From the NCBI RefSeq assembly GCF_009689005.1, contig NZ_AP021879.1, positions 1,798,001 through 1,862,000 of the forward strand: DNA of 64,000 nucleotides, given 5' to 3'. Positions 54,800 to 63,009 of the stretch are shown here, in pieces. The notes below the pieces were generated by a model. The model was not told where the DNA came from. It was given only the letters and a program-made list of their open reading frames with translations, and did not search any database. This DNA comes from Desulfosarcina ovata subsp. ovata. GTDB taxonomy: Bacteria > Desulfobacterota > Desulfobacteria > Desulfobacterales > Desulfosarcinaceae. Made by a program: the position numbers and the translations under genes. Numbering within the stretch: the first letter of the stretch is position 1; each line of letters begins with the position of its first letter.

Positions 54800-54950
54800 C
54801 GGTGAAATACCAGTTGCCCGGTGAAACGGAGGCAGGCTCTGCTGGGGAGCAACCTGTCGAGGGATAGCCGGGTGCAGGAGGCATTGAATGATGCCACTGA
54901 GGGGAGCAGCAGACCACACTTGCTGTTCCCCTCGCTTTTTGGGCTTTATT
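54800..54950 (+). ncRNA. Candidate structured RNA between ATPase and primase genes
   Basis: Nested stems are visible: TGCCCGG (54835 region) with CCGGGTGCA, enclosing CAGG/CCTG and GCTC/GGAGC. They are followed by GGCAT-TGAATG-ATGCC and then a strong hairpin GAGGGGAGCAGCA / TGCTGTTCCCCTC with a T-run. The last is a rho-independent terminator, so a defined short RNA could be made. No protein frame explains it. It could be a leader of the primase gene or a free RNA. Confidence 0.5.
54898..54944 (+). terminator. Rho-independent terminator of the structured intergenic RNA
   Basis: GAGGGGAGCAGCA pairs with TGCTGTTCCCCTC around a short loop, then CGCTTTTT. It stops transcripts coming from the ATPase gene or from the RNA itself before the primase gene. 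Confidence 0.75.
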
Positions 54951-55032
54951 CAAGCCTTTCTGCCCATGCCTTAAAAAACCCAATCAAATCAGATGGCGCG
55001 TAGCGCATCCATATCGAACCATATCATATCGA

Positions 55033-55719
55033 ATGATGTCACCATTTGGAGTGGCCGCGTTTCCATCAGTTACCGAGTCCACGCTCAAGCGCTGTGTCTC
55101 CATCGTGACGGTCCTTCAGGCCAAGGGGGTGACGACACCGCTTACAAAGCGCGGCGACCAACTCTTTGGCCCTTGTCCCCTGCATGGTGGCGACAACCCC
55201 AACGCCTTTGTGATCAGCCTTTCCAAAAACCTTTGGCGCTGCTTTACCGGATGCGATGCCGGCGGGGATGTGGTCGAACTCGTGCGGCGCCTTTATGGCA
55301 AAGACTACCGACAAACCGCCACTTTTCTGGCCACTTTGGCAGCCACGGAACCGACTTCTCAGACCGCTTCTTCGTTACAACCGCTGAAAAAATCCTTCCG
55401 CCCCTTTACAGCGCGTTTGCACCTCAATGCTTCCGTTCCATGGCTGCGCCAAAAGCAGATCACCCCCTTGACCGCCAGGCGCTTTGAAGTCGGTGCTTAT
55501 CAGGGGGGCGGTTTTCTCAAGGAATGTATCGCTGTCCGGCTCCATGACTTAGACGGTCATCCCATCGGGTATGCCGGACGATGTCTGGATACCAACCAAG
55601 TCAAACAATACGGCAAATGGAAATTCCCTCCAGGTCTGCCCAAAAATAAAATCCTGTATAACTTCCATCGCATAAAATCTTGGCACCGCAAGGCGGTGGT
55701 CGTTGTGGAATGTCCTTGG
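55033..55719 (+). pseudogene. CHC2/TOPRIM primase-like gene, 5' part, split by an IS
   Basis: 229 codons up to the IS junction. The CHC2-type zinc finger is GPCPLHGGDNPNAFVISL with WRCFTGCDAGGDVVELV. The DnaG-like catalytic core begins with WLRQKQITPLTARRFEVGAY and GYAGRCLD, reaching the first TOPRIM strand VVVVECPW at the break. Removing the IS and one TTGG gives an in-frame join to MRLAQLNIPAVALLG at 57849. The gene follows the TniB-like ATPase by 250 bases. Confidence 0.85.
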
Positions 55720-57844
55720 CCCATCTTTTCCGCTTGAATTTAATATTTACTGTAATTTCTAATAGTTGAGTCATACGCTAAGGCGTTTATGGCACTACTT
55801 ATTTTTTATACCTCATATTTTACCACTTTTCCTGGACTATGAGGCACACCCAGTGCATCATAAATTTTTAGTTGACGAGACTCTGCTTTTGTGCTTTTTC
55901 TAACATGTATTGTCTCGCCATTTTTACTTCTCATTACTGCTGTTGTTCGATTTTGGCCGTCTAATTCTTTTCTCAAATCGGACCAACTTGTATGAATCCC
56001 ATTTTCTTTAAGTCTAAACCTGATTGTATGAACGTGGTGATAAGCTAATAATGTGATAAAGAGATGTCCTTTTACTCTCCTCGTTATTTGATGAAACACC
56101 GGCCGTAAACCCAACTCCGATTTTAAACTTCGAAATACAGCTTCAAGATCAGTCAACATCGTATATGTACGCCAAAGAATAGTTTCATCCAGATCGTTCA
56201 AGTTTGTTCTCAAACAATAAACGCCTGGATTTGAATCTGAAGAGTCAGAATTTTTTTTTATCTTCCAGGTAATCTTTGTCGCCTTCTTTGATCCTTTATC
56301 TTTATGGATGGTAATCTCATAATTTTTAGCAGCTTTGGTATATTTTTGTTTCAGCCGTCCTACTTTTTCAACAACCTTCTCATAAATCTTTAGCCGACCT
56401 TTTTGATTTAAACCATCGTTCAATGATTTTAAGTCTGCTTCAAATCTTTCTGAAAATCGATTTTGAATGCTCTGATCCTTTTTTTCTCGCTCACTTGAAT
56501 GACAATAAATTTCAGTCTCTTCTGTTTCCTTGACATATTTTTTGTACGCTTTAACAATGTAATCCTTATCTCTTTTTACTTCAACAGCTTTATCATGATC
56601 AAATTCTCTATATCTTTTCCTGCTGACAACAAGGTATCGGTAATGATTCGCCTGCAACCATTGTACATTATCGTTTGTTGCTATCCCGGCATCCATTACG
56701 ACAACTGGTTTCTTTTTATCAAAAACACTCATCTGCTTATCGTCTTCTAATGAACTTTCTGATGGTTTATTCAAGCTTGAAATCATTTCTTCCAGTGTTG
56801 ATGGCTCACTAACGTTTCCGGAAAATATTTTACTTCTTCTTGGAAAGCCGCTACTGTCCAAAACTAAAGCCAAAGTTACCAAGGGACAGTCTGAGCGTTT
56901 TTCTTTTGATTTTCCATGCTTGCCAAGTTCATTATACTTACAGCTTCCCTCAAAAAATGTGTTTGTCAAATCATAAAGTGTAATTATTTCTTCAAAACCA
57001 AACAAAAAACGTTCTCGGTTGTATAAATGCCTTTCAATCGCTTCTTTGTCTTTGTAAATACGGTCAGATATTTCATAGATTCGTTTTAGCGACATACTTT
57101 CATAGTCATAGCCGATTAATTCGCCTAAACCGCTTCGATTTTGCAGCCAGTAATGCGTTGATAACTCACTGCCGGGAACCGCCATTCGACCAACTATACT
57201 TCCGATTGCAGCTGCTATTTGATGATTATTATATCCAAGACCTTCAAATATTTTATCCAATTGTAATTTGAGAAATGTTTCATGTGATACATGTTCAATA
57301 CTAACGCTACGCGGTCTTATAAGTTCAAGACTATCGATATCAATCAAACGGTAATCGGGGGCATCTATACTATCGTTTTTGTCTGTATTGTTGTTTTGAC
57401 TCGACCGGGTTTGTATGATTTGTGCAGCATAATGCTGTGCGGCTTGCTCAATTTTTTCCGGCAATTTAAACAAACTTGATTGACCATTAATAATTCCCTC
57501 AACACGACAAGCAATATCTGGCCATTGTTCTCGTGGAAAAGGAAAATTTTTACCGAGATTTATAATAGTGCGCTGCTTCACCTTATTTCCAACTCTAACT
57601 GATTCAACAAGGCGATGAGTGAAATATGTTTCGCCATCTTTTTTGCTCTTAATTGTTGTTCGTCGGATATACATGCCATCTTGAATTACAGAAAAAACAC
57701 CGATTGTCAATACTTCGGTGAATTTTATGGCACTACTTTGGCCGGTAAAATTTCAACATATTGTAATTATAAATAAAATAATTTCATATGTAGTAAAAAA
57801 CGCGGTTTTTCAGCAATTTTCCGGAAAAAAGTGACAAAGATGGG
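55720..57844 (-). mobile_element. IS1634-family insertion sequence
   Basis: A 2,125-bp element with short inverted ends CCCATCTTT and TTGG on both flanks (55716-55719 and 57845-57848), inserted in the primase gene. It is AT-rich. One transposase gene fills it. Confidence 0.85.
55806..57674 (-). CDS. IS1634-family transposase
   Basis: About 622 residues; a large IS4-superfamily DDE enzyme. The N-terminus is YIRRTTIKSKKDGETYFTH, and DLTNTFFEG is a typical motif. VVMDAGIATNDNVQWL and ALVLDSSGFP carry catalytic aspartates. The Y-R-E-like end is MLTDLEAVFRSLKSELGLRP. The ATG at 57674 is preferred over a TTG at 57710. It seems intact. Confidence 0.88.
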   Translation of the reverse strand: MYIRRTTIKSKKDGETYFTHRLVESVRVGNKVKQRTIINLGKNFPFPREQWPDIACRVEGIINGQSSLFKLPEKIEQAAQHYAAQIIQTRSSQNNNTDKNDSIDAPDYRLIDIDSLELIRPRSVSIEHVSHETFLKLQLDKIFEGLGYNNHQIAAAIGSIVGRMAVPGSELSTHYWLQNRSGLGELIGYDYESMSLKRIYEISDRIYKDKEAIERHLYNRERFLFGFEEIITLYDLTNTFFEGSCKYNELGKHGKSKEKRSDCPLVTLALVLDSSGFPRRSKIFSGNVSEPSTLEEMISSLNKPSESSLEDDKQMSVFDKKKPVVVMDAGIATNDNVQWLQANHYRYLVVSRKRYREFDHDKAVEVKRDKDYIVKAYKKYVKETEETEIYCHSSEREKKDQSIQNRFSERFEADLKSLNDGLNQKGRLKIYEKVVEKVGRLKQKYTKAAKNYEITIHKDKGSKKATKITWKIKKNSDSSDSNPGVYCLRTNLNDLDETILWRTYTMLTDLEAVFRSLKSELGLRPVFHQITRRVKGHLFITLLAYHHVHTIRFRLKENGIHTSWSDLRKELDGQNRTTAVMRSKNGETIHVRKSTKAESRQLKIYDALGVPHSPGKVVKYEV

Positions 57845-58118
57845 TTGGGGAGTCATGCGTCTGGCTCAATTGAATATCCCTGCCGTGGCCTTGCTGGGAA
57901 TCCATCTTTCTGCCGTACAAAACGATCTACTGGAAAAAGTCTCACCGGTTGTTCTGATGCTTGACGGCGATCGTGCCGGACAAGAGGCTACCGTTCGCAT
58001 CCGCAGTGCCCTTGAACCCTACACCAAGGTATATACCATCACGCTGCCATCTGGTCTGGACCCTGACGATTTATCTGACGAAGCCTTGTCATCGGTCACT
58101 CGACATTTTCTCTTCTAG
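57845..58118 (+). pseudogene. CHC2/TOPRIM primase-like gene, 3' part
   Basis: Continuation of the split gene. GVMRLAQLNIPAVALLGIHL and VVLMLDGDRAGQEATVRI form the TOPRIM domain, with the DGD acidic motif. TLPSGLDPDDLSDEAL is the typical end. It stops at 58118. The two parts together would give a primase-like protein of about 319 residues. Confidence 0.85.
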
Positions 58119-58341
58119 CCAGTCATAAATAATCCTACCTGCCGCCGCGAAGCAGTCGATGCGTTTAAACGTGTAGATCGTCCCGACAAGCATTCGATTT
58201 AATCTGTTCCGTTCCCTGAATCTTTAGGGTCGCGCTCGGAACGGAACACTCAATTAGGAAGGAGGACTCGCCGTGCCATGGATCTTGAGACAAGGGATAC
58301 CTAGGGTACAGTAACGTAACACCCGCTACTTTCCAACTTTA
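58119..58341. other. Right side of the module with a cruciform
   Basis: No gene seen. A 10-bp perfect inverted repeat GTTCCGTTCC (58206-58215) / GGAACGGAAC (58238-58247) encloses CCCT/AGGG. It may be a transposon end or a terminator-like structure. Confidence 0.5.
58206..58247. repeat. 10-bp inverted repeat
   Basis: GTTCCGTTCC and GGAACGGAAC, with an inner CCCT-GAATCTTT-AGGG stem, downstream of the primase-like gene. Confidence 0.65.
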
Positions 58342-58362
58342 TTAAGGACGTCCCGCAATTCC
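58342..58362. repeat. 21-bp direct repeat at the right of the ATPase-primase module
   Basis: Second copy of the sequence at 53747-53767. Both copies can be read as the peptide KDVPQF in frame with a downstream stop, so the repeat may come from a duplicated gene end. Confidence 0.6.
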
Positions 58363-58402
58363 CCAAAGCAGTGAATTGACTAATTTACAGGACGCTGTAG
58401 GA

Positions 58403-58417
58403 GCGGTCTATGACCGC
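58403..58417. repeat. REP-type palindrome GCGGTC-TAT-GACCGC
   Basis: GTAGGAGCGGTCTATGACCG is a phrase typical of bacterial REP sites; it lies upstream of the second hicB gene. Confidence 0.5.
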
Positions 58418-58565
58418 GAAAAAAGAAATCAAGCTACATGCGATTGCCCTGCCTGACCCCGGTGTTGTTCTAACATCATTATTGTGTCAATCGAAGTGCC
58501 ATGATAGAATGAACATCAGAAAACTAAAAAAACATATCATGAAAATTGGTAATGAGGTCAAATTA

Positions 58566-58790
58566 ATGAACAAAATGATAAAGGCCGATATATATTTCGA
58601 TGGTGATTTTTATTGTGGACGATGTGTCGATTTTGATGTGTTTACACAAGGCAAAACATTAGATGAACTTGTCAATAACCTGAAGGAGGCTATACAACTC
58701 CATTTTGAAGATGACCCAGAAAGTTCCTCAAATTATATCCCCAACCCATCTTTATTTACTATGATGGATCTGGGTGAAATACATGTCTGA
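58566..58790 (+). CDS. hicB: HicB-family antitoxin (second locus)
   Basis: A 74-residue HicB without a helix-turn-helix tail: MIKADIYFDGDFYCGRCVDF, GKTLDELVNNLKEAIQLHFE. A longer frame from 58410 runs through REP sequence and is not used. A short ATG-first extension (MNK) is possible. It overlaps the truncated hicA. Confidence 0.85.
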   Translation: MNKMIKADIYFDGDFYCGRCVDFDVFTQGKTLDELVNNLKEAIQLHFEDDPESSSNYIPNPSLFTMMDLGEIHV

Positions 58791-58941
58791 CAAATTGCCT
58801 GTTATTTCAGGGAAAGAGCTAATTTCTTTTTTGAAAAGTCTCGGTTATTCCGCCGTTCGCCAACGTGGCAGTCACATTCGAATGGAAAAATCGACAAAAG
58901 CTGGGACACATAAAATTACTATCCCGAACCAGCAATTGTAA
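58783..58941 (+). pseudogene. hicA: HicA-like toxin, prematurely ended
   Basis: 52 residues: VISGKELISFLKSLGYSAVR, QRGSHIRMEKS, THKITIPNQQL, then a stop. The catalytic histidine (GSHIRM) is present, but the usual 15-25 C-terminal residues (EIAKGTL... region) are missing. The start overlaps hicB by 8 bases. Some activity cannot be excluded. Confidence 0.75.
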
Positions 58942-59207
58942 TTTTGAAATGGCTCTCTTTGCTACCCAAACGGAAGTTTTTTTCAATCAAAGTTCGATGC
59001 ATTTATTTTCTGTATTATTTCAAAATGTTCCGAGCTGTGCGGACGGCGGTGGACCCCAAAGGTTACAATGCCAAGCCTATATATGGTGCAAAGGGCTCTA
59101 AACAAAAATAACTCGTTGAAAATATGTCAGAATTAACTGGACAGATATAAAGATATATGCGATGTTTTGGTAGATTACTATCTCAAATTTCGAGACGGAG
59201 GCTACCA

Positions 59208-59432
59208 ATGAGCAAATACAAAATCGAAGTTATGGTTAACTTGGTTGAATGTGATGAGGAAGCGGACGATAAGCCCATTGAACTGGAAGATGGATGTTAT
59301 CAATACACCATAAACGCTGATGCCGGTGAAAATATAGACGACTGCGAAATAGCAGTTTTAAATACGGCATACCCTGCAATAAGAGACGCCATAGCACGAC
59401 ACATGGAAAAGGTGTCTAAAAAAAAGTCCTGA
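59208..59432 (+). CDS. IS ORF A (frame 1 of the frameshifted transposase)
   Basis: A 74-residue acidic protein, MSKYKIEVMVNLVECDEEAD, then ENIDDCEIAVLNTAYPAIR, KVSKKKS. GGAGG lies 8 bases before the ATG. Its last codons AAA AAA AAG run into the overlapping frame at 59426. It may be made alone, as a regulator, or as the first part of the full transposase. Confidence 0.7.
   Translation: MSKYKIEVMVNLVECDEEADDKPIELEDGCYQYTINADAGENIDDCEIAVLNTAYPAIRDAIARHMEKVSKKKS
59420..59426 (+). promoter_or_regulatory. Slippery heptamer A-AAA-AAG for -1 frameshifting
   Basis: Eight A residues and a G (59418-59426). In the frame of ORF A this reads A AAA AAG, the best-known bacterial -1 slippery site, as in dnaX and several IS families. 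The frame of ORF B is exactly -1 from ORF A and open just here. Confidence 0.75.
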
Positions 59433-60706
59433 TTTTCAGTGGGGCTAATCAAATTGGGGTAAATGAACGCCCATATCTGGTGGATGGCGCCGTGGGGCGT
59501 TTTGCGTTTGAAACCCACTTCGCATTTGATAAAAATGGCGTTCGGTTTGACAGTAGTCAGTCTATATTTGCCCCATTAGGACCGAATCAGTTTTATTTGA
59601 CCACGGGCTTTAAGGAACGGGCCATGATAATGGGTAATACGGAAGGATCCTTTCGGAAAACATCAAAATGGCTCAACTTCATACGGCACCAAATAGAAGG
59701 CGGTACGCCACATCGCACGTTGCATGATCAGACCCAGAAAGAAGGTAGGGAATTGATCGACCATTTAAAGCAAAAGGCCGATGATTTGAATCATGGCAAC
59801 TTCAGCGCTGACGGATGTTGTTTCAACCCAGATATTCCCAGGGGTGGAGAACCGATATCAATTCCCATGGCTGAAGTTCAAAAGGCCCTTTCTAAAGGAT
59901 CTTTCGACTATAATCCGATTGAATTGTTGAATAATCCCGTCATTTACGAAGAACCCAGTCAAACGGTCAACATAAGCATAGACGACGTAACCCCCAAAAG
60001 GCAAAAGGATACACGAGAAAGCCCACAAGTCACGGAGCATAAGCGAAAATATGTACATGATACCGTATGCCACATTGAACATGGAGGCCTAAAATACGTA
60101 TTGGCCGCTGATGGCACCAAATCATGCTTGTGGTTGCTAATCGCATTTCTTTTGTCGAATTCTCTATTCGGCAAACGTCTTCAGATTTTTACCGACGGCC
60201 ATAAGGCGCTAAATGATGCCATCGTCAAGCAATTTGGGTGGCACAAGAATATGCAAATTGTTCTTGATTGGTTTCATCTATGCAAGAAGTTCAAAGAAGA
60301 ATTGAGCATGGGGATGAAAGGCAGAAAGCTCAGAAATGAAACGCTTCGCGCGGTTATGCCGTTATTATGGCACGGTCTTACAAACAAAGCCATCTCATAT
60401 CTTGAAAACATCCCGGCATCCGAAATTAAGGATGATAATCATATTCAAAAGCTCATTGACTATTTGGGCCGGAATATATCCTCCATTCCCAACTATGATA
60501 TGCGCAAACGGCTAAATCTTCGGAACTCGAGTAATGTGGGTGAAAAGATGAACGACCTCGTTGTTTCAAATCGCCAAAAGAAGAATGGAATGAGTTGGGC
60601 GAAGAAAGGATCCCTCAATCTGGCTATCATCACAACTTTGAAAATTAACGATGAATATCACAATTGGTTCAGAAATAAGGAAGTAAAATTTAGCTTAGCG
60701 GCTTGA
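59426..60706 (+). CDS. IS ORF B (DDE transposase part, made by -1 frameshift)
   Basis: From the frameshift point it reads VLIFSGANQIGVNERPYLVD, GAVGRFAFETHFAFDKNGVR and GPNQFYLTTGFKERAMIMG. Catalytic-type stretches are YVLAADGTKSCLW, QIFTDGHKALND, IVLDWFHLCKKFKEEL and SNVGEKMNDLVVSNRQKK. The fused product would have about 499 residues. A GTG at 59480 could start ORF B alone, but the conserved-looking stretch before it suggests fusion. I do not assign it to a named IS family. Confidence 0.75.
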   Translation, partial: VLIFSGANQIGVNERPYLVDGAVGRFAFETHFAFDKNGVRFDSSQSIFAPLGPNQFYLTTGFKERAMIMGNTEGSFRKTSKWLNFIRHQIEGGTPHRTLHDQTQKEGRELIDHLKQKADDLNHGNFSADGCCFNPDIPRGGEPISIPMAEVQKALSKGSFDYNPIELLNNPVIYEEPSQTVNISIDDVTPKRQKDTRESPQVTEHKRKYVHDTVCHIEHGGLKYVLAADGTKSCLWLLIAFLLSNSLFGKRLQIFTDGHKALNDAIVKQFGWHKNMQIVLDWFHLCKKFKEELSMGMKGRKLRNETLRAVMPLLWHGLTNKAISYLENIPASEIKDDNHIQKLIDYLGRNISSIPNYDMRKRLNLRNSSNVGEKMNDLVVSNRQKKNGMSWAKKGSLNLAIITTLKINDEYHNWFRNKEVKFSLAA

Positions 60707-60734
60707 CCATTTAAGATATCGTCCGCACAGCTCG

Positions 60735-60939
60735 AAAGATTTCTGATCTCCTCGATCACTTCCGGTGTTTTTTTTCCACAGGTTTTCTACCGGCCCCTTT
60801 CTTGCGGGTGCGATCGACAACAATGTCTTGGTCAATGAGTTCCCGGCGGCCCTTGGCAACGGTTTGAGGATGCAGCCCCAGCAGATCCGCAATGCGCAGA
60901 TCACCTCCATGACCCAGTTTTAACGATTCAAGTCCGGCG
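60735..60939 (-). pseudogene. ISAzo13-like transposase gene, downstream remnant
   Basis: Reads LESLKLGHGGDLRIADLLGL, then TVAKGRRELIDQDIVVDRTR, GRKPVEKK, and stops in the -1-type A-run (GAAAAAAAACACC). One A more or less would restore TPEVIEEIRN. The rest is cut off by the neighbouring IS at 60734. It joins in frame with the part at 62249 after removal of the IS4-type element. Confidence 0.75.
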
Positions 60940-62248
60940 ATTCACTACCGTACACTTTTAAAAAGCTTATAACTATATGATATAGTAGAGTATAATAACT
61001 CTGGACATTCCACCAGTCATTTTATATATTAGGCTTCCACGATTATCTCTTATAATATGGAGGCCTTATGAATGACTGCAAATCGATTTATAGAAAAGTC
61101 AACGATTTTGTCAAACTTTTCTACCCGGTGGAACTCAAAGGAAATCTCCTGAGAAACATGAACACGCTAGCAACAATGATCACGGGCATCATTATCGGCA
61201 AAGAAACCCAGTTACCAAAGATCGCACTCAATGTACCCGAAAATATTAAAGTGCCCAGCACCGAAAAACGCATCAAGCGCCTGCTCATCAACGAAAAGGT
61301 TACCGAGCAAACCTACTTTCTACCCTTCATACAAAACGTATTGGCCCACCTTGGTCTTGAAGAAATCGTCCTGGCCATTGACGGCAGTCTGGTTGGACGC
61401 GGGTGTATTTGTTTGATGATCAGTTTGATTTACAATGGCCGCGCGTTGCCACTAGCCTTCAAAATCGTTGAGGGTAAAAAAGGCCATCTGCCTGAAGACA
61501 TGCATGTTGAGGTGGTAAAGAAACTGCATCCATTGATCCCCGAATCCACTCGTCAGGTAATCTTTCTGGGAGATGGTGAGTTTGACGGCACAACGCTTCA
61601 GCAAACACTGGCCAAGTTTGGGTGGAAATATGTTTGCCGCACGGCATATAATATTACCATCTACGCCGATAATGAATCTTTTCAGATCGACATCCTTGCC
61701 ACTATACTGCCCAAGGGCCATTGCAAAGGGATGAAAAACTGCCAGTTCACCAACAAAAAATATGGCCCGGTAACTGCGGTGGCCTGGTGGGGGAGCGATC
61801 ACAATGAGCCCATATTCCTGGTAACCAATTTTAAATCGGCTGAAAAAGCATGCGACTACTATGCGAAGCGCTTTACGATTGAAACGTTTTTCAGTGATCA
61901 AAAAAGCCGAGGGTTCAATATCGCCAAGAGCCATCTTTCTTGTCCCAAGCGGTTAACCCGACTGATGATGGCCAGTTGCCTGGCATACTTATGGGTCATT
62001 TTTTTTTGGGATTCTCGCTTTTTCGACTGGCTTGTACAAACAGATCCATCGTTCGGATCGATGTGACCTCAGCCTGTTTCAGCTTGGCCTCAGGATGATA
62101 ACCTATCTCGCGGTGCGAGGTTTGCCGTTCTCACTTCATAACGGACCAATACCTGATGACTTGCAGACATTTCACCAGAGGGATAAACGAGACCTGCAAA
62201 ATTTTTCTCATTAGATCAAGGTGTTGTAAAATGTGTACGGTAGTGAAT
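60940..62248 (+). mobile_element. IS4-superfamily insertion sequence with 6-bp target duplication
   Basis: A 1,309-bp element with ends ATTCACTACCGTACAC (inverted). CCGGCG is duplicated at 60934-60939 and 62249-62254. Removing it restores the frame RRLFAGLESLKLGHGG of the ISAzo13-like gene. Confidence 0.93.
61068..62066 (+). CDS. IS4-superfamily transposase
   Basis: A 332-residue DDE enzyme. VLAIDGSLVGRG holds the first aspartate and VIFLGDGEFDG the second. YYAKRFTIETFFSDQKSRGF is the Y-R-E-K-type end. The frame fills the IS and appears intact. Confidence 0.88.
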   Translation: MNDCKSIYRKVNDFVKLFYPVELKGNLLRNMNTLATMITGIIIGKETQLPKIALNVPENIKVPSTEKRIKRLLINEKVTEQTYFLPFIQNVLAHLGLEEIVLAIDGSLVGRGCICLMISLIYNGRALPLAFKIVEGKKGHLPEDMHVEVVKKLHPLIPESTRQVIFLGDGEFDGTTLQQTLAKFGWKYVCRTAYNITIYADNESFQIDILATILPKGHCKGMKNCQFTNKKYGPVTAVAWWGSDHNEPIFLVTNFKSAEKACDYYAKRFTIETFFSDQKSRGFNIAKSHLSCPKRLTRLMMASCLAYLWVIFFWDSRFFDWLVQTDPSFGSM

Positions 62249-62808
62249 CCGGCGAAAAGTCGCCGCTGCTGTTCATCAAGAATGCTGACGAATAAGATAA
62301 TCGCTGCTTTGACTTCGTCCGAAAAGTCTTCGGTATCCGAAAGCTTGACCCGACGAGCCAGCAATTGTTGCCTGCGCATAGAAGCATCGGCTGCGCAGTA
62401 CAGGTAAACGCCGGAGACTTTTTTCCTATCGATTTTGCCTTTTTTTATCAGACGTAAAAGCGATTCCTTAACACTAACGGCCAACAGCGCTTCAAGTTCT
62501 TTGGCAAAAAAACCTGCTTCCGATCCTGCTATCAAGTGCTCAAGAGTTGAAAGCAGGTTGCCATGCTGTGAAAAGCATACAGACAAGTGACACCATAGGC
62601 CGTTGTCGTCGAACTTGGCGACTTTATCCAGGGTGTAGTATCTGCCCCCATGTGAGTAACTTGATCGATACGACAATTGTTTAAGTTTTCTAAAAGCCGT
62701 CATATCGACATCGGTGCCGAGCACTGTCTTAATCTCTTTTAACGTGCTGATTTTTTGACGTATTAAAAACTGCTCCAGGTCTTTTGATTGATATTTTTGA
62801 ATGTTCAT
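62249..62808 (-). pseudogene. ISAzo13-like transposase gene, N-terminal part
   Basis: About 187 codons from the ATG at 62808 to the IS junction: MNIQKYQSKDLEQFLIRQKI, TAFRKLKQLSYRSSYSHGG, DASMRRQQLLARRVKL and ILDEQQRRLFAG. This front half is typical of a Desulfobacterota gene family that continues with an ISAzo13-type transposase. A minus-strand frame continuing past 62249 is only IS sequence. The gene is broken in at least two places. Confidence 0.75.
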
Positions 62809-62858
62809 AATGTTATAGTGTCAACTTTAAATTGTTATATAGTTGACACTATAACATT
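62809..62858. repeat. 18-bp perfect inverted repeat upstream of the ISAzo13-like gene
   Basis: AATGTTATAGTGTCAACT (62809-62826) and its exact reverse complement (62841-62858) enclose 14 bases. It touches the start codon at 62808. It could be an operator, a leader hairpin or the element end. Confidence 0.8.
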
Positions 62859-63009
62859 TAAACCGCAGAGCGTCAAACAATCAAAGTCCTGTAACGCACC
62901 ATATTTTAATAGTTTATTGTCGCAAACAATATTTTTAATAGATATTTGGATAAATTTAAAATGTTAGCATATCACCTTAATAGACGAAGTTATTTATAGG
63001 CTGTTCCTT
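62859..63009. other. AT-rich intergenic stretch
   Basis: No gene seen; leads into a REP-like repeat. Confidence 0.4.

Larger units (their letters stand above)
59031..60734 (+). mobile_element. Insertion sequence with a frameshifted transposase
   Basis: A 1,704-bp element with ends CGAGCTGTGCGGACG in inverted orientation. No clear target duplication is visible. It carries two overlapping frames joined by a slippery A-run. Confidence 0.8.

Noticed and set aside
54783..54983. Minus-strand frame across the structured intergenic region
   Set aside because: It covers the hairpins, has no ribosome site and no family resemblance; the RNA reading explains the region better.
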